Below, piece after piece: positions 25,355-38,333 of a stretch of DNA of 64,000 bases. The number at the start of each line of letters is the position of its first letter. Within the stretch, counting starts at the first letter, position 1. The notes beneath the pieces were generated by a model, which did no database searches, was not told where the DNA came from, and saw nothing but the letters and a program-made list of their open reading frames with translations. A program made the translations under genes and the position numbers. The DNA comes from Trileptium ribeirensis (taxonomy: Eukaryota > Nematoda > Enoplea > Enoplida > Thoracostomopsidae), in NCBI GenBank assembly GCA_030248225.1, contig JASANE010018708.1, forward strand, positions 1-64,000, in the 5' to 3' direction.

Positions 25355-26790
25355 ATATCATATTGTATTGTCTATTCCAGGAATAGGAAAGTTTTCTGTC
25401 GAGATTTAAATTTTGCATTTTAATACTAGGATCACGGACGCGTGGTGGCAGGTTATTCCATGCAAGGGAGCTGAAACAGTTACTGCGCGAAACGTTGAGT
25501 ATGCGACAGGCCGCTAGGCGTGACAGCACTGATAGTTTGACCATATAGGAGATATACACGACGGTGCGCCAGTACATATGGCATTGAAAAGGATGACGAG
25601 CATTTTGTGCTGTTCCGCTTTTCAACAGGCTGCCAGTGGAGTCGTCGGAGAATTGGAGTAATGTGATCGCGTTTGCTTGTTTGTGGTACTATCCGGGCTG
25701 CATTGTGGAGCAGACGTCGCAGTTGAACGATATCACACAAAGACATGCTGCAATACATGGCACTACAGTAGTCTAGTCGAGATACGACAAATGCTAGGAC
25801 GACGCATTTTGCTGTCTGATCATCAAACCGCCGCCGCATTCGGCTAATTTCGCGAAGTTGCCAGGTGCAGCCCCGCGACAGAGCAGTTATCTTACGGTGG
25901 AAACAAAGGCCACTATCAAGGAATACACCCAGGATCTTTACAAAGTCCCATGGTTGTATTACGGCATTATCAATGTGAAGACATGGCTTGCATGTGACTT
26001 TGCGACTGAAGTATATTAGATCGGTTTTTGAATCATTTAATTCAAGCTTATTGTTATAAAACCAGTTTCGAAGAACATCAAATAAGCGTTGTAGTGTGCT
26101 TATGAGTCCGGTTGAGTCTTTGGGGTCGAAGTCTTTGTAAATTTGGATGTCATCTGCGTTGCACTGTGCGTAAAAGCCGGTCGCTACGATTAGCTCGACG
26201 ACAGGCGCTATATATATATGCTGAACAGAAGCAATCCAAGGATGCTGCCTTGAGGAACTCCACAGGACATATCGTTCTGGGTGGACCGCGAGTTTCAATG
26301 CGGACCTGGTAACGGCGTCCGTTAAGGTAAGACTCGAACCACTGTAGAGATGGCTGTGATACGCCGATGTCGCAGAGACGTTGCATGAGTATATTATGGT
26401 CGACAGTATGAAACGCTGACGAGAGATACCAGAATAACGGTGCTCCCCTTGTCCATGTTATTCCGAATGTCGCTGCAGATTTTCAGAAGAGCCGTTTCAT
26501 TGGAATGGCCTTTCCTGTAGGCAGACTTGTATTTTGGTAAGGGATCGTTATGGTTAATATGCTTGGAGAGCTGGACGAAAATAACCCGCTCAATCTTCTT
26601 TCAGAGAAATGACACTCTAGACATAGGTCGAGAATCGTTCATGTCGTAGATGTCGGCGCCTGGTTTTTTCAATTTAGGTGCCACGATGGCGAGTTTTTCG
26701 CTGTCTAGTATTTCATTGTTGTTAATAGAATCGGTTATTACAGCAGCGATTATGGGCACAGCTCATCAATATATTCCTTGATAAAGACAA
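25355..26790 (-). mobile_element. CR1-like non-LTR retrotransposon relic (RT 3' part)
   Basis: A 5'-truncated LINE on the minus strand. Reading down from about 26790 with frame changes one finds RT motifs: KLAIVAPKLKKPG, RPMSRVSFL, YKSAYRKGHS-ETALL, TVDHNILMQ, then FESYLNGRRYQVRI (about 26330). The VPQGS-type block is followed by the active-site segment CNADDIQIYKDF (normally YADD, here Asn for Tyr), LNDSKTDLIYF, VKILGVFLDSG, SRLDYCSAMY and ITPILRRLHWQPVEKR. A C-terminal NNLPPRVRD block precedes the stop near 25355. The longest uninterrupted piece is 272 codons (25480-26298). The LDYC...LHW.PV block is typical of the CR1/L2 group. Inactive. Confidence 0.88.
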
Positions 26791-26794
26791 ATCT

Positions 26795-26990
26795 ATGGAG
26801 GAAAATTTTTTCAAAAATTTTATTACCACCGGAGAATTCAAAAGTATCGAAAGAAATTTTGCTCTAAACCTGATCGAAATGCATATTTCTGATCGTGAAG
26901 CTAAGCCGAACGGTCCCAATATTATGCCTGTGTCTTCAAAATTGACCAATTTCGACCTTGGTGGTATAACTGGAAAGACAGTGTCTTCTA
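26795..26990 (+). repeat. Dispersed repeat E, copy 1
   Basis: Matches 28560-28750 in the same orientation. Shared landmarks are ccaatattat / ccaaaattat, gtcttcaaaattgacc / tatcttcaacattaacc, aatttc and cttggtgg / cttgggga. It abuts the truncated 5' edge of the CR1-like relic. Non-coding. Confidence 0.45.
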
Positions 26991-28559
26991 AACAGGCACG
27001 TTTCCTGTGTATATCGCTCATTGTGAATTCCTGTAGAGGTTTTCTGTACACGAGTGCCGTGAACTGTGCACACTTGTCTGTGGTCACTAAAATGTTATCC
27101 AAAGAATTGGTGTGCTACATTACTGTATGTTCTTTAGTGCTCATGATTTCTTGTGGCTCAAAGCTCGTTTCTTGTGTTTATATTCGCGATCATTAAATTA
27201 GCATTGCGATTAACGGCCCGCGTTATTAAACCGCACCAATAGCTCGTTTTTCTTGATAACGCTAATTGTAAGACTCATGTCAGTATAGCAGATGCAAATG
27301 TGCGAAACATACATGTGATTATGAGACCATCAGTAACAGCAAAATCGGAGTCCACGTACATATCTCGTGTCATTCAGCAAATCACTTGATTTCACTTCAC
27401 GGTTCGGTAAACGCGTGAAATCGAATGTTGTACGTTTATGCAAATATTGCGTTCGCACATCATGGAGCTCACGTTCACACCCGCTAATTTGCGAATACCG
27501 ATCGCTGAATTTAAACTTGTATAAATCAAATATCTCTGTGATTAATATCGGTGCCGATCAGCAATCAGCTAAAGTTTATGCACACACTATTGCGTTGAAG
27601 GTCTGGATTTTAGGGCAATTGACTGCGAATTGCATCGGATTTTCTACATGTCTCTAAATTCGAAACCAAACTAACATAACAAGTTGATACTACTAAAGGC
27701 CCTACTAACAATAGCTGACTGGTTTTTGCACGTATGTTCGTAAAGTTCTCAACCAATTTTACGTGTTTTATGCGTTTTTTCAATAACCGTTTCAATAATA
27801 TTAGGACTGGCTATATATAGTCAGGCAAGACAATGATTTGATTAGAAGTATAGTCGTATGTACATGTTCTACTAACGGAAATAGATGATATTAAAAATGT
27901 TTGAGCCACGCTATATGGCGGTTTCAAGACAAAAGAGCGTGTTCTTTGAATACTTATGCAAAACGTTTCTTTGTTTTCATTTGCAACTGAAATTTATACG
28001 GAATTCTGAGGTCTTTTTCTTTAGCCCCACAGCCATAGTTGGTCAGTTTTGAAGATTCAGGGGTAGTTTTATCATCAATAGACTCGGCTGGTTCAGAAAA
28101 TATTCACTACGATTATATATATCATTGATTATACATGTGATTATACGGTGATTACATATTCACCACTATATTTATCACAATTTCTTTTCGGATTTCGGTA
28201 CCCTAAAATTTCAAAAAATTCTCTCTGTAAATGTATCATTTTGTAGATAATTGAGTTGAATAATGACAAAATAAGCTGAATCGACTCACGGGTTAAAGAG
28301 TTATTTTCATTTACAACAAATCCTAAGCCTTAGGATAAGTCTAGAAGAAGAAATTAAAGAAACCAGGTAATAATGCTAAGCATTGTGTTAGGAAACAAGA
28401 GTGATCTGCCCATTACACTACCTTATAGCTAATACACTACTCAATAGGATAAGTCTAAGTCGCCAACCCGTGGACTATTGATTGAACTGACTTTACTTGC
28501 CTTCCCAGTTTGTCAATGCGTTCGAAAGATATATAAAATTATACATTTATAAAGAAAAA
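26991..28559. other. Intergenic, no gene supported
   Basis: AT-rich DNA. Open frames (for example 27367-27657) lack recognisable motifs. Nothing else was seen. Confidence 0.4.
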
Positions 28560-28750
28560 GTGTTTCGAAATTTCGGGTGCCACGGGTCAACGAGAATCCA
28601 AAAGAATATAAAAAAATCATTAATGTTGCCGAAATGGGTATTCTGTGAACCAACTTGCCGAACTCAGTGGATTCGTACCAAAATTATCACCGTATCTTCA
28701 ACATTAACCAATTTCAGCTTGGGGAGGGGGACTAAAGAAAAACACCAGAA
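28560..28750 (+). repeat. Dispersed repeat E, copy 2
   Basis: Diverged direct copy of 26795-26990, as described there. No coding content. Confidence 0.45.
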
Positions 28751-29974
28751 TTATTTTTACTTTTGATAATTTCCTCGCTTCAGGTTCCAAAAGCAAAATG
28801 AACAAAAAAGTTGAGACTAAATGATGAATGCGTTCAGGTTTAGCCGTGTACCTGTGGACAATTGCTAGTTTGTATGGCATGGCGGCTTTAGGTTAACACT
28901 GCAATAACTGAAATGTTTAAACCTAATTTGTCGACACTCCTTTGTGTTGTATGCTGTCAGTTACATATATATGCTAAAATATTTTTGCTTTGTTTTGTGG
29001 AAGTATTTTGTTATATAATTAGCTCTCGCTGTCGCAAAAAAAACAAGCAATTTACTTGTTGGTCGAAGTTTGATTTTTTAAATTCCGTAATTTTTGATCA
29101 GTTCCATATATTTTGGGCCATAGCTATCTTTTTTCTGCTAAATTTCTTCGAAAATCTCGCTTAACATTCTGGCGACGAAAGATTGAGCAGCAACCAAATT
29201 CCGGGCAATTAAAATCAATCAATATATTTGAGTATCATGGCTTTATATCAGTAGAACATGTCGTGTTTAGGGTTTCGCTTATCACAATTTAAATATTGAT
29301 ATTATATGAAGTGAGCCATATTATTAAAACGTTGATTATATATTAGCATATTTTTGTTTCAGAAAAAACAATACGCTCTTTGAAAACGTCAACTGTGCTG
29401 ATTGTCGCCGCTGTGTCTCGTCGTTGTTTGCTTCTAAATTTGTGTATATATACTAATATGATTTAATTTTATTTTACTTTTATATACCGCCATGAGTAGC
29501 AAGATGCCAAAAACAGCGCTCACGTCTAAAAATCTAGTTTAGTTTTCCGTCTAAATTTGTCAAATTTTTTGCAAAAGCTATATTGGAGGACGTGGATTTA
29601 AGAATGAGTAAAAATTAGACCAAAATAGTTTGACATAGAGTATGAGCTATATCATTTTCTTGTGATGTAGGTTAAATTTCATGAGGCCGAATGATACAGG
29701 TAATATTTACTCCATGCCAAGATTGCGATTTGCGGCAACTCGTTTTCAGACAAGCTGTATGACTGTATATTGATACGATCAGGCTTATGATTTTAAAAAA
29801 GCAACAACTGCCTGTATAATACAATTGCCATGGTTAGCGATAGCCCTATAAATGTTATATTTTTACAATTGTCCTCCACTGTCCTATATTTTCAGCCCTA
29901 GTCCTGTGAATGCTATATTTTTTAGATTCAGTTTCGACGTGTTACAAAAGCATATTTTAAAAATTTGAAGTACT
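28751..29974. other. Intergenic, no gene supported
   Basis: AT-rich DNA with no recognised feature. Confidence 0.4.
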
Positions 29975-31215
29975 AAATGTTGGTTTTTTGATGCCGGACA
30001 TAGGCAATACCAGAAGTAGACAATTCGTTTCTAAAGCCGGGACCGACAGTAACAACAAGCCCAGAATGAAAATCCTCAGACAACACTCTAAGCCCGGTAA
30101 TTGCGGTTCCCCAACGCTGCCGGCTGAAGACGCCATGAAAGCGATGGCTGCATAAAAACCTTCGAAGGCCATCGGCCCTGATGCATCTGAAGCATTTAGG
30201 CCCTATAGCCATAAAATATCTGACCAATTTCTACAACACATCGCTGCAGTCATCGATCATCCCGAGTATCTGGAAACGTTCAGTCATCATTCCATTGCGT
30301 AAGCCTGACAAAGACCAATCGAAGGAGAACAGCTGGGCGCCATTAGTTTGCTGTGCGACAGCGTGAAAGTTCTCGAAAGACTAGTTCTTCCCATTTAGTG
30401 CAGCACCTGAAAAAGTAAATTTCTCAACATGGTTTCAGAAAGGTTCATTTCACTACAACGGCACGTCCTAACGTAACACGTGGCTTCAACTGAAAACGAC
30501 CAGCGGATCGCACAGTAGCCATAGCACTCGATTTGGCTGCAGCTTTTGACGCAGTCAACCAAGACACGCTGAGCAATCTGATCTTCCAAATCAGCTCACC
30601 CAATGCTGTTCTTCGCTGCACCATAAACCACATCCAAGGCTGACAAGCGGCTTGGCTATTCGAGTCAAGATTGTAAAAAGCCAGGCACGCGCACAACGGC
30701 GTTGTCCAGGTAGTAATGTTGTCGCCGAGTCTCTTCCTTCTTCACATGTCAATGCTGCCTGCAGCGAACAAAGTGGTCAGCTATTCTGATGATGTTTGAA
30801 TTTATATTAGTGGTTCGAACATCTCATGAAGACAGACTCAACGACCATTTAAAAACAGTCTCGGAGTTCTTCCGAGCTATGAACCTCCACCAAGTCTCGG
30901 CCAGAAACTCGACTGTATAACTTTTTACGCTGCAAACCGCTCAAGCCTGTGTAAGTTCCCAAATTTACACGGATGGCAATGTTCTTCAGGTGACGAGAAC
31001 TGCTAAGCACCTAGGAGTCACGATGGACACGGTGCCTTGTGTCGGCGAACACTGCAAGACGGCCATCGCTAGGATGCAGAAAAGGAATTCTATGATACAA
31101 ACGCACGCGGGAACGAAATGGCGATGCGACAAAGAAACCCTGTTTCAAGCATACTGTGCCGCCAATCGTGGAGCCAAATCTGGGGGTGGTTGCCAGAACC
31201 GGGGGTTTCAAGAAA
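29975..31215 (+). mobile_element. Jockey-like non-LTR retrotransposon relic
   Basis: RT fragment with stops and shifts. In order it reads: AMKAMAA, stop, KPSKAIGPDA (about 30133-30180); LKHLGPIAIKYLTNFYN and WKRSVIIPLRKPDKD (30190-30330); SLLCDSVKVLERLVLP (30344-30391); AIALDLAAAFDAVN (30520-30562); PNAVLRCTINHIQG; and the active site VVSYSDDV (30775, Ser for the usual Ala). The thumb-region block TAKHLGVTMD and the AGTKWRCDKETL block (30996-31150) follow. The order and wording fit the Jockey clade. It is truncated at about 31215, shortly before the usual end of the RT ORF. Inactive. Confidence 0.85.
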
Positions 31216-31419
31216 TATGGGGGGCTGGCCACTTTGTTCTGCTTAGCTTGTTGAATACTCGATTAGGTTTTATGCGTATATATAAAAATATAATTTTGAG
31301 CATTTTACCATATTTTTTATAAACAATGTCATTGACATTAAGTGTTAATTAAGACATTAATGTAAACGTTTTCTTCAGCGACTAAAAACTTTATATGTCA
31401 TAAAAGATTCGTCACGTCT

Positions 31420-31687
31420 GTTGAAGTATGTGTTCTTCATATGTTAAATTGTAATTATCAGCGCTGTTCCAGGGTGCTGTTATACACACACTGGACAATA
31501 CGTTTCAATCAGAATTGGAAATTCCACTTCAGAAAAGGATTTATGGTACCGCGGTTGAAGTATGTGTTCTTCATATGTTAAATTGTAATTATCAGCGCTG
31601 TTCCAGGGTGCTGTTATACACACACTGGACAATACGTTTCAATCAGAATTGGAAATTCCACTTCAGAAAAGGATTTATGGTACCGCG
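31420..31687. repeat. Perfect 134-bp tandem duplication
   Basis: 31420-31553 and 31554-31687 are identical over 134 bases by direct reading. Each starts gttgaagtatgtg and ends tatggtaccgcg. Everything around is heavily decayed, so a perfect copy is either very recent or an assembly error. Confidence 0.95.
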
Positions 31688-34600
31688 GATTTTTCGAAGA
31701 ATCTTCGCTAATTTTTCGAGAGCGACATTCTTTTATTTGTGTAGTGTATGTAACTGTGCCACGCTAGCTTATCAAAAAACTGAACTCTAAATATCAGTGC
31801 CAAGTTCTTAGGTGATATTTTAATTTGTTCTAGATGAGTTAATTTCGATAGTCGAATAAATCTTGGATATAAGAGTGGGAAAAATCCCAAAGTTATTTGT
31901 TTTACTATCGTGTCGGTCTAAATTTCCAGGCTCTGTGTCAAACTATTCATTCTAGAAATAGAAGAGACATGGTTTTTTAACATGACCGAAAGAATTGTTC
32001 CCAAAATCTTATTTTACTTTGAATCGGTAAAATTCTAAATCTGTAAATGAAGAAGGATGATGTCGTAAATGTGTACATGATGAAGAAGTTACTTTAAGTC
32101 CACGTCTATTATTGGTTCACCTGCCATCGTGCGGATTCTGAATTTATAACCTCAAATGTCATACATACTACGTTCCGGTTTATCACCATTTGAAATTTGT
32201 TGTTGGAACTGTACTAAATTTACTGCAACGTGTTTGCGATTATTCGTTTTTCCTTTAGCTATTTGACTAATAAATACATTTTCATACAGTGAAATAATTT
32301 GACTTTTAGGTTAAAGCTAAATAATTTTTTAGCGGACAGAAATTATGTCCCATAAGTTCAAGGTTTCATCCATATCAGGTGTCCGTATAATATATATATA
32401 TATATATTTCTACTTTGCCTTGATATCGAAACTGTTGCTATCGATAATGTCGAAGTGGACGGTTGTATCTTTCTATACTGTAAAAATATATTTTATGATA
32501 TCACTATTTATATTATATTGATATAAATCGATATTAATACACATACTTGTGTTTGTTTGTCAGGCGTGACCACTGTTCTTAAAGTTTTGATAAATAATCT
32601 TTGTGTGCCAAACATAGCTAGCCAATCGCACCACTAACACTATAAACCATTTTACTGTCGGTTCGTGGAGACTCAGCTACGGCTGTCACTGTAAAGGAAT
32701 CTTGTGATGTCGCGGAAGGAAGAACAATGTGATAGCCTACACAATCTTGAAACAAATTTAGCATTAGTAGTTTCGGTGAAATCCGCTGACGAAACAGCAT
32801 ATTGTCATCATCACAAACTACATAAGCTAATTGACATATGTACATGCGATTGTATTGTTGTCCGGGTTAACTAAGAAGTAAATTAACAGGTCAATTTAGA
32901 AATTTTGTTTCAATCATTGATTTTAACATGCGACGCAGAAACACAACTAGGAGTGCAATATATATCCGTAAGTTCTGTGCACGAAAATCTGTTTAGTGTA
33001 CGAGATATCGTCATAAACCGTGTTAAACATTTTAGCCATATGTACTCATAGCACATGTGTTCATAACAACAAGTCGCTAAACTCTAATATAGTGTTTAGT
33101 GGAACCGACATAGTGACCTCGATTATCTCAAAATACTTGAAGGGTTTTTGCTGTTGTCGGGTGTCGCTTTTCAGTCTGGTATTTTTATCCATTTTTGAAG
33201 ATGAAATTTCGTTTATAAACTCTGTAGTTAATTTTCATTGGTTCACTGTGCCAAGTGTTAATATAATCAACGTTTAAAATATTCACCAACCTAACATCCT
33301 TTGGTATATATTTATTTCAAAATTTGTTATGACAGTAGCGCGATGAGTGACTGTTTCTTGATGTGGATTTATTGTCGGAACGTTGAACAGAAAAGCTCCT
33401 TTTAATAAATAATTCTATAATAAAATTTAACTACGACGATATATTTTGCTAAATCTCAGATTAGTTTTCGCAGAAGATTTCAAAATCGGAGAATCTTGTC
33501 GGTATGATTTTTACATGTGTCTTTCAACACCCAATTCCTATAGATAGTATTGTTCGATATGACCTTGCTAGTAGGTAATGCCAAGTAACATATATTTCTG
33601 TGTAAAAATAAAAGTGTATGTTGAGTCGTTACGATCGTGATAAAATATTCTAAGTTTATAGATCCGAGGCTTTTCTGACCACACCGAACTAAATTAAACG
33701 CATGTTCGAAATTTTGGTGTTACGGATTTGATATTTTGAAAATCGTAGTTTTTGCTATTGTATTTAACTTCTACAAACTGAACATGCAAACCAACAGTCT
33801 TATCCATACTTTATCAAAAAAACTCTTCTAGTATCGATTTCTCTATCTATACTGATTACTTTTATTATAGTAAAATGTAGTAATTTATATATTTTTCTAT
33901 TCTCATGTATCCGGACAAATTGAAAAGTGCTGTATTTTTAATTTGAATTAAATGCAATTTTACAATCCTACTTATGTATTTTTGTAGCGACTGTTCAAAT
34001 TAGCCATGGTATGGTACTTTCATTCTTTGGCTATTCATATACACGATCTATCTGGTGTTGGTTATGTAAATGATTTGTAGTAAACGTCAGTAGCTATATA
34101 CATGGTATGACATATACTTCATGCACACACCCGTTGCTATATGTGGGATTTTTCAATTTTGATTGCAAAAATGACAAAGATTTTTTGATCGTTTAAGTAG
34201 TATATGCATATAATGGAAATCATATTTTCATGAGACGATATATATTGTGAAAGCGACAGCCATGTCATCTTCAGGGATCATTCATTATATCGTTAGCAAA
34301 GGAACATCTTCGCTCTTGGGGTTCTGGGGCTGTAGCATCTAACCCTCTTACACTATTGTATTACTCCACTTTAGGTGCGATTATTTGGGTTTTACTTTCC
34401 TCAAGTGACCTCAAAACCGATGTGCGGCGATTCAGTTTGTGATGTTGACAATAGCATAACCATGATGAATATACGCATTAAGCCAATATAAGTTTCGGCC
34501 CTAATAAAAATCTTGCAAAAATATAGGTGAACGCATTCAGATTAGAAACATTTTCGAGTAAATTTTTTGGATTTTCAGTTGAGCACGTGAATATATACCT

Positions 34601-35914
34601 ATATTTATTACATCATTTACAAGATGTGGGGGCATGGTCGTAATTATGTCACGCGTTCGAATGGGCTATCTACTATTTCACGCACACAGTCCAGCTCGAC
34701 TATTAAAATTTTGGATTGACTAGCTAGGATATGCATTTGTCATCGAGTGTTGAACCGGACTGTGCTTTTGTCACGAGGCGTTCAGCTGAGCCTTATAACT
34801 TAGCCAGAGACTATAGAGTCCGCAAAAATTACGTTTTACATGTATCTAAATAATGCCCAAAAGCGGCTTACAGCTTAAAACGTTAATTGTATATATTAAA
34901 ACAAATATATAACTTAGAATTAATGTGAAAATACTATAGAACAAAATGCTATTAATACACTGAGCACAATACTAAAAATTTCTCAGTAGACAACTCAGTC
35001 AGACGCTCCGTTTGTCACGCAGAGCCTAGCTAAGCTCCCTGTTTGTCACATTAAGACTAGCTAAGCTATAAAAATGCACATTAGTGGTCCAGCTAAGCTA
35101 TAGTTCATCCGATCTAGTTAAATTGGACGCGTGACATAATTTGGCCCTCGCGCACGCATCTTATCGTAAATGATGCATAATGCAAAGTTACAGAAAATTC
35201 TTGCACAATGACGATACTTTTGTATGTATATACACAAAAATGCGCCATGTAGATGCATTATTGCAGTATATGACCTACGCTAAGTATAGTCATTTATCCA
35301 GAGGAGTGTAAGCGATTGTAATGTATGTATATTAATTATGTGGCTTTCGTTCACTTACAAGATTAGCTCCCCGTCACATATTGCATCAATATTCTCGGTT
35401 ATGTTTTGATAACTGGTCAACTGCACATAATAATTGTAGCAGTTAGGTGTCGACATCTTGCTCGAGTTTATATGATAATGCCACTGGTGCAAACGTTGCT
35501 ATGTATATTTTAGCATAGTCAACGGTAGCTTTCATGTATTATAGATGTTTTGTAGGGCTTATAATTTAGAAAGTAAACTTGTAGCATTATTCATAAATCG
35601 AGCGTTAAATTTGGTGTTTTCAGATAGTCCGCGTTTGCAAATAATTATGAGATTAAGAATTCTGTATTGTGGTAATTGCGTGGTGCTGCAAAAAGATTGC
35701 CTTGAGCAGCATTGCGCACTAAGAAGCTGGCTTGTCAATCGAATGCAATGTGTTGCAAAGCTCTTCTAGGGTAAGTTACTGGCGGAAACGAAATTCATGG
35801 ATTGCCGTTCTCGGCCCGTGTCACCTTTGTGTGTGTGTACAGTTAGACACACACACACAAACATTTAGATTGAAGTGTCTTACTAGGCTAAATATCTTAG
35901 GCAAGGTGGTACAA
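31688..35914. other. Intergenic, no gene supported
   Basis: About 4.2 kb of AT-rich DNA. It contains a TA microsatellite at 32388-32407 and a CA tract at about 35849-35860. The word agctaagct is repeated at three sites in 35030-35100, twice with a neighbouring gtttgtcac. Open frames at 32618-32845 (-) and 33020-33277 (+) carry no family signature. Confidence 0.45.
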
Positions 35915-36355
35915 TGGGCGATTGAGAAGTGAAATTAACAAAACGGAAAATTGAGAACCTGGAAATTTTTGATGACGGGTAACAGAGGAAAGGAAAGTTA
36001 GAAAATTGGTCAACGTTAAATTGGTAATTGATAGGTGAAAGTGAGAGGACGTTGGTAAGAGAACTGGGAAGGTGAGAAATTGTCAGATGGAAAATTAATA
36101 GTGGGGAAACTGTCAAATGGAACGTGGGGAAATTGGGAAAGTGGTAAATTAATACTGGGGAAACTGGCAAATGGGACGTGGGAAACTGAGAAGACTGGAT
36201 GATGGCACGTCCTAAATTGGGAAATTGATAGTCGCGAAACTGTCAGAGGAACCTGGAAAATTGAGTACACAGCATGATGGGAAGTGGAAAATTATGAAGT
36301 TAGGAATGTGGGAAATTGGTAAGACAGGAAGTTGACAAGGCGAGAAATGAAGAAG
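35915..36355 (+). repeat. Purine-rich degenerate array, gggaaattgg type
   Basis: The + strand is nearly all G, A and T, built from variations of gggaaattgg and gaaaattg every 10-20 bases. A longer unit of about 46 bases is visible at 36077-36175 (aaattaata-tggggaaactg-caaatgg-acgtggg twice). The open frames on the opposite strand are translations of this pattern and are not genes. Confidence 0.7.
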
Positions 36356-36774
36356 ATGGGCCTATTTCACCTTTAGGGGCCTTTATATAAGAATATTAGC
36401 TAAGTCTTAGGATAACAGGAACCGCATAGCCTGCTTTTTACTTCCGCCTTGAACACTACCGGAGTCTCACACAAGCTGTTTGCTTCATTATATCTGCCCG
36501 TCCCTCCCAATGGTTTTCCTTATGTGTGGCAATTGATGCTGAAGGCTGATGTTCGGCTCAGTTTGCACGTTGATGCCCAATGTAGCAGTGTACGTTTACT
36601 TGAATTACATAGTCAACACTTAGAATTCACCACCTTGGCGATGAAATAAGTTCTAGTTGTGGCACCTTATAACACATCTTCGCAACATTCGGTTTGAACA
36701 TCAGCATTGCGTTTACGTGTTATAACCATTGCCGACAGCGCCCTTGTAAGTTACTCTGAATGCCCAAGGTAACC
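36356..36774. other. Intergenic, no gene supported
   Basis: Separates the two purine-rich arrays. A 66-codon open frame (36449-36649, +) has no recognised features. Confidence 0.4.
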
Positions 36775-37165
36775 CTGAGGAGCTTCCCGAATTCAGGGAA
36801 TTTCATAAAATCAAAGCAATGTCAGAATCTAACTTAATGAAACTAGGGAATTTTGGAAATGTTTGAATTTAAGGAATCTTTCAACCTAAGAATTTTGGAA
36901 TCTGGGAATTTTGAAAATTTCAGAATTTAGGGAACTCGGGAATTTTGTAGTTTGTGAATTTAATAAACCTTGGAATTAGGGTATATCAGCCCTCAGGCAG
37001 TGTCAGAACTTGAGAACCGAAGAACATTTGAACTTTCAAACTTGCATATATATTTGTGAAACGTGGGAATTCGAAATTATGAAAAAGCAGGGTATTTAGG
37101 AATCTGCGAATTTTGGAAATGTCTGAATTAAAGGAACCTATTTAGGAATTTTGAAAATGTCGAAA
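36775..37165 (+). repeat. Degenerate array, gggaattttgg type
   Basis: Short variations on tttaggaattttgg, gggaattttga and tcagaatttaggg recur about every 20-30 bases. It is similar in style to, but distinct in sequence from, the array 35915-36355. Confidence 0.65.
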
Positions 37166-37869
37166 CCCAAAACGAATCATTTTCGTATTAACCGTTTCAT
37201 GCAAACATACGTTAATATGTATTTTGCTAGCTTGGAAAAAACCCCACTTTCCCTCGGTGCATTGAATCCCAATTACCCAATAGCGCAAATTTTCATATCC
37301 GTTTCATGCACACATACGTTATTGCGGTCACAAAAAGTAAAAAGCCTGGCAGGATGAGTGACAACTGAAATTAGCATGAAGATTCAATGGTCCACCGACT
37401 ATAAATCATGTCGCAAGCAAGGTAGAGTATTCATGCGCCAGAAAGCTCTAATTGCAATCTATTCATTAGTTAACTCTGATCCAGAATTTTAATCACAGCT
37501 ATGTGCTTATATAAGCCTAAAAATCACTAAACCTTTGTCGTGAGCAGGTATCAGGCACCCACTACCGGACCCTAAAGCTGTTATTTCTAAACCAAACAAT
37601 CAAATACTTTGCAAACTTCTTTGTTGAAGGGTAACAATATGACAACGCATTGCTATACAATAATGGCTGCTATCACCTTAGCACATCTCGCACTCATGAA
37701 TTTTTGACCTATACAAGCGTTTACTCAAAATTGAAATTATTTCCGTTTTGATATGCGACTAAAACGACTGTCGAGTTACCTTTAATGCATTTTCGGTGTA
37801 TTCTTGTTGTTGTGATACCTTAAAGGGCCAATTGTTGTGAAACCTTATTTTATGCCATTGCTTAGATAG
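37166..37869. other. Intergenic, no gene supported
   Basis: AT-rich with no recognised feature. Confidence 0.4.
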
Positions 37870-38305
37870 CTGCACTTCAACTAAGTAGCTTCAACAAAGC
37901 GGGAAAATGTAACAAAAAGTACATCAATATTGCTAACTGCCAAACATGTATTAATAGCTTAAATACTTGCCACTTATTGTGTAGTATCACATATGACAGT
38001 CAGATTATTAAATATTTATCATATCTACTCCAAACAGGAAATGATTGGGAAATTTGAGGGTAGCTGCATAGCAGGTTTTGGTGTTTGCGATGCGAACAAA
38101 TTTCAATTACAACTAATTAGCTCTTCCAGCACGAAAATGTAACAAAAAGTAAATCAATATTGCTAACTGTCAAACAGGTTTTAATGGCTTAAATACTTAC
38201 CACTTCCTATGTAGTATCACATATATGTGCAGTTAGATAATGAAATATTTATCATATCTACCGCAAACACCGGCTGGTCAGGCAATTTGAGTAAGAAACA
38301 GAGGC
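37870..38305. repeat. Two tandem copies of a 230-bp unit
   Basis: aaaatgtaacaaaaagt at 37904 recurs at 38134, 230 bases later. The following sequences stay aligned through tcaatattgctaactg, ggcttaaatac / agcttaaatac, gtagtatcacatat, aaatatttatcatatcta and ggcaatttgag / gggaaatttgag. Identity is high but not perfect. Confidence 0.85.
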
Positions 38306-38333
38306 TTGAGAAATAAATAATTTGTTTTGAAGG

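Noticed and set aside
26795..27196. 133-codon ORF (+) and its opposite-strand shadow
   Set aside because: Its first part is dispersed repeat E, which is non-coding at 28560-28750.
32388..32407. TA microsatellite considered as an origin or regulatory site
   Set aside because: Simple repeats of this kind are common throughout the window and show no associated signals.
32618..32845. 75-codon ORF (-) with balanced composition
   Set aside because: Looks somewhat protein-like, but there is no homologue I recognise and no neighbouring exon could be found.
36016..36270. Pro/Phe/Ser-rich ORF (-)
   Set aside because: Translation of the purine-rich array, hence the repetitive composition.
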